Origin: CAYSEW01 sp964430245
GTDB taxonomy: Bacteria > Bacteroidota > Bacteroidia > Flavobacteriales_D > Parvicellaceae
Length of the DNA: 34,593 bases
Reading direction: 5' to 3'
Assembly (NCBI GenBank): GCA_964430245.1
Contig: CAYSEW010000029.1
Location: 1-34,593 of the forward strand
The notes below the pieces were generated by a model. The model saw only the letters and a program-made list of their open reading frames with translations, did not search any database and was not told the origin of the DNA. Position numbers and translations under genes: made by a program. The first letter of the stretch is position 1. Each line of letters opens with the position of its first letter. Shown piece by piece: positions 33,555 to 34,593 of the stretch.

Positions 33555-34434
33555 TAAACTGATTAGGATAGTCAGTTATTAGGGCATCAATTCCTATTTT
33601 TTTTAGCTCATTTCCTGTTTCAACCTCATTTACTGTCCATGCATAAATATGAATTCCATCTTTATGTGCTATTTTAATAGTCTCTTTATTTATCAATGGA
33701 TAATATAATCCTAGAGCATAGGGTTTGAAATTGAGAAATGATAAACATTTCTTAAAATTATTCAATGGATTATATTCAAGATAAATATACTTTTGATCAG
33801 GCATAATTTTATTAAGTGAATTCAATATTTCAGAATCAAAAGACATGAAAATGATGTTCTCTAGATATTCATATTCTTTTAATTCATTTAGAATGATCTC
33901 TGCATATGCTTTAGGGTAAGGTTGATAGATTCCGTAATTTTTTTCTGAAGATTTGATTTCAAATAGAATGACTGGATTGTGTTCTTTAAGGTCATTTAAT
34001 GCTTCTTTTACTGTGGGTTTTGTAACAGATGCTAATTTTTGATATGGAAATTCTTTATTGAAAATATTACCACAGTCATATAATCTAATCTCATCTGTAG
34101 TCATTTCATAAATGTTTAGACTATTAGATGGATTATTGGTAGTGTCAATTTTTTTACAATAGCTAATGTCAATATAAGGTTCATGAGAAATAATTAGTTC
34201 ATGGTCTTTATTAACAACAACATCCCACTCTATACCATTAACACCTAATTCTATTGCTTTTTTAAATGAAATAATTGAATTTTCTGGTAATAAACCCCTA
34301 CATCCTCTATGACCAAATATTTTCACTTCTTGTGCTGGATTTTGAAAGCAAATTAATACAATTGCATTAATAGTGAATATTAGTTTTAATATTTTAACTG
34401 AACGATACTTAATTAAATAAATAGATACTTCCAT
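33547..34434 (-). CDS. Glycerophosphodiester phosphodiesterase family protein
   Basis: About 295 residues from the ATG at 34434. GDPD signature residues are present: H42-R-G, LPENSIISFKKAIELG, the metal-binding E-W-D pair (IEWDVVVNKDHE), ISHEP, an EIKSSEKN strand, and TVNEVETG with DALITDYP near the end. The TIM-barrel enzyme hydrolyses glycerophosphodiesters to glycerol-3-phosphate and an alcohol. A hydrophobic stretch after about 13 residues (KILKLIFTINAIVLICF) suggests export. A longer frame opens at 34458, but it overlaps the upstream gene by 50 bases; the internal ATG has an AAAGGG sequence about 10 bases ahead and overlaps by 26. No start without overlap is visible. Convergent with the rhomboid-like gene. 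Confidence 0.88.
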   Translation of the reverse strand: MEVSIYLIKYRSVKILKLIFTINAIVLICFQNPAQEVKIFGHRGCRGLLPENSIISFKKAIELGVNGIEWDVVVNKDHELIISHEPYIDISYCKKIDTTNNPSNSLNIYEMTTDEIRLYDCGNIFNKEFPYQKLASVTKPTVKEALNDLKEHNPVILFEIKSSEKNYGIYQPYPKAYAEIILNELKEYEYLENIIFMSFDSEILNSLNKIMPDQKYIYLEYNPLNNFKKCLSFLNFKPYALGLYYPLINKETIKIAHKDGIHIYAWTVNEVETGNELKKIGIDALITDYPNQFIK

Positions 34435-34593
34435 TATAAGAATTCCCTTTAACATCAATTGTGTAAAAATAAGTGCCTGCTGGTACTTTTTCTCCTACAC
34501 TTGTCCTTCCGTTCCATTTAAGGTTATTGCCTGTAGATATGAATAAAATTTGTCCCCATCTGTTATAGATCTTAAGATCTACACATTCATAGA
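34409..34593 (-). CDS. C-terminal end of a T9SS type B sorted protein, 5' end missing
   Basis: An open frame enters from the right edge and stops at the TAA at 34409-34411, giving 60 visible residues. They include the type B (CHU_C, gliding-motility-associated) sorting domain pattern: ECVDLKIYNRWGQILF, then LKWNGRTSVGEKVPAGTYFY and a final beta-strand ending NGSIYLFN. Such C-termini direct large extracellular proteins through the type IX secretion system. The rest of the protein is outside the window, so its function is unknown. Its last 26 bases overlap the start of the phosphodiesterase gene. Confidence 0.88.
   Translation of the reverse strand, partial: YECVDLKIYNRWGQILFISTGNNLKWNGRTSVGEKVPAGTYFYTIDVKGNSYNGSIYLFN

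Noticed and set aside
1..34593. Mobile element, prophage or defence island
   Set aside because: No transposase, integrase, phage structural gene, tRNA-linked repeat, toxin-antitoxin or restriction gene is visible; the recombination nucleases look like housekeeping AddAB.

Overview
The window is AT-rich chromosomal DNA from a member of the Bacteroidota, most like a marine or aquatic flavobacterial or cytophagal lineage. The evidence is two proteins with type IX secretion (T9SS) C-terminal sorting signals (one type A, one type B cut by the right edge), SprB, PKD and Ig-like repeats, a DUF2452 protein, MbnP- and MauG-type lipoproteins, a menaquinone pathway, and Bacteroidota-type promoters (TTTG, about 20 bases, then TAnnTTTG). 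I see no tRNA, rRNA, CRISPR, insertion sequence, integrase or phage gene. Nearly all of it is coding, and no gap exceeds about 150 bases.

Layout. 1-2442 (minus): an edge-truncated secreted protein with two similar domains followed by a 15-base tandem repeat (NEETT units), and a beta-barrel protein with thrombospondin type 3 and EF-hand calcium motifs. 2541-11022 (minus): a tightly packed run of Wza-like exporter, Wzc-like tyrosine kinase, RfbC epimerase, WecA-like phosphosugar transferase, UvrA and a LOG-family protein, behind the best promoter in the window (11037-11068). 11091-14197 (minus): a GT4 glycosyltransferase and AsnB, probably part of the same polysaccharide locus. 14267-15724 (plus): DacB/PBP4. 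15725-19682 (minus): the menaquinone operon menI-menF-menD-menB. 19763-23581 (minus): a 1165-residue secreted serine protease with its own terminator, preceded by a small Lys/Glu-rich exported protein. 23729-24418 (plus): an OmpR-family response regulator with no kinase beside it. 24415-29550 (minus): MbnP-like lipoprotein, MauG/MbnH-like di-heme peroxidase, DUF2452 protein and AddB-like nuclease, apparently one operon. 29648-33554 (plus): AddA-like helicase-nuclease and a rhomboid-like membrane protein. 33547-34593 (minus): a glycerophosphodiester phosphodiesterase and the tail of a T9SS type B protein.

How the parts fit. The Wza/Wzc/WecA/RfbC/GT4 set suggests Wzx/Wzy-type surface polysaccharide synthesis, although flippase, polymerase and the other dTDP-rhamnose enzymes are outside the window. 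MenI, MenF, MenD and MenB cover the isochorismate, SEPHCHC, DHNA-CoA and DHNA steps of menaquinone synthesis. The AddA-like and AddB-like proteins both keep complete RecB-type nuclease motifs and probably form one double-strand-break repair enzyme; their genes lie on opposite strands of a 97-base divergent gap. The adjacent MbnP-like and MauG/MbnH-like lipoproteins resemble the pair in which a di-heme enzyme oxidises a tryptophan of a copper-binding partner. I regard that pair as the most interesting lead, but nothing here amounts to a proven new system.
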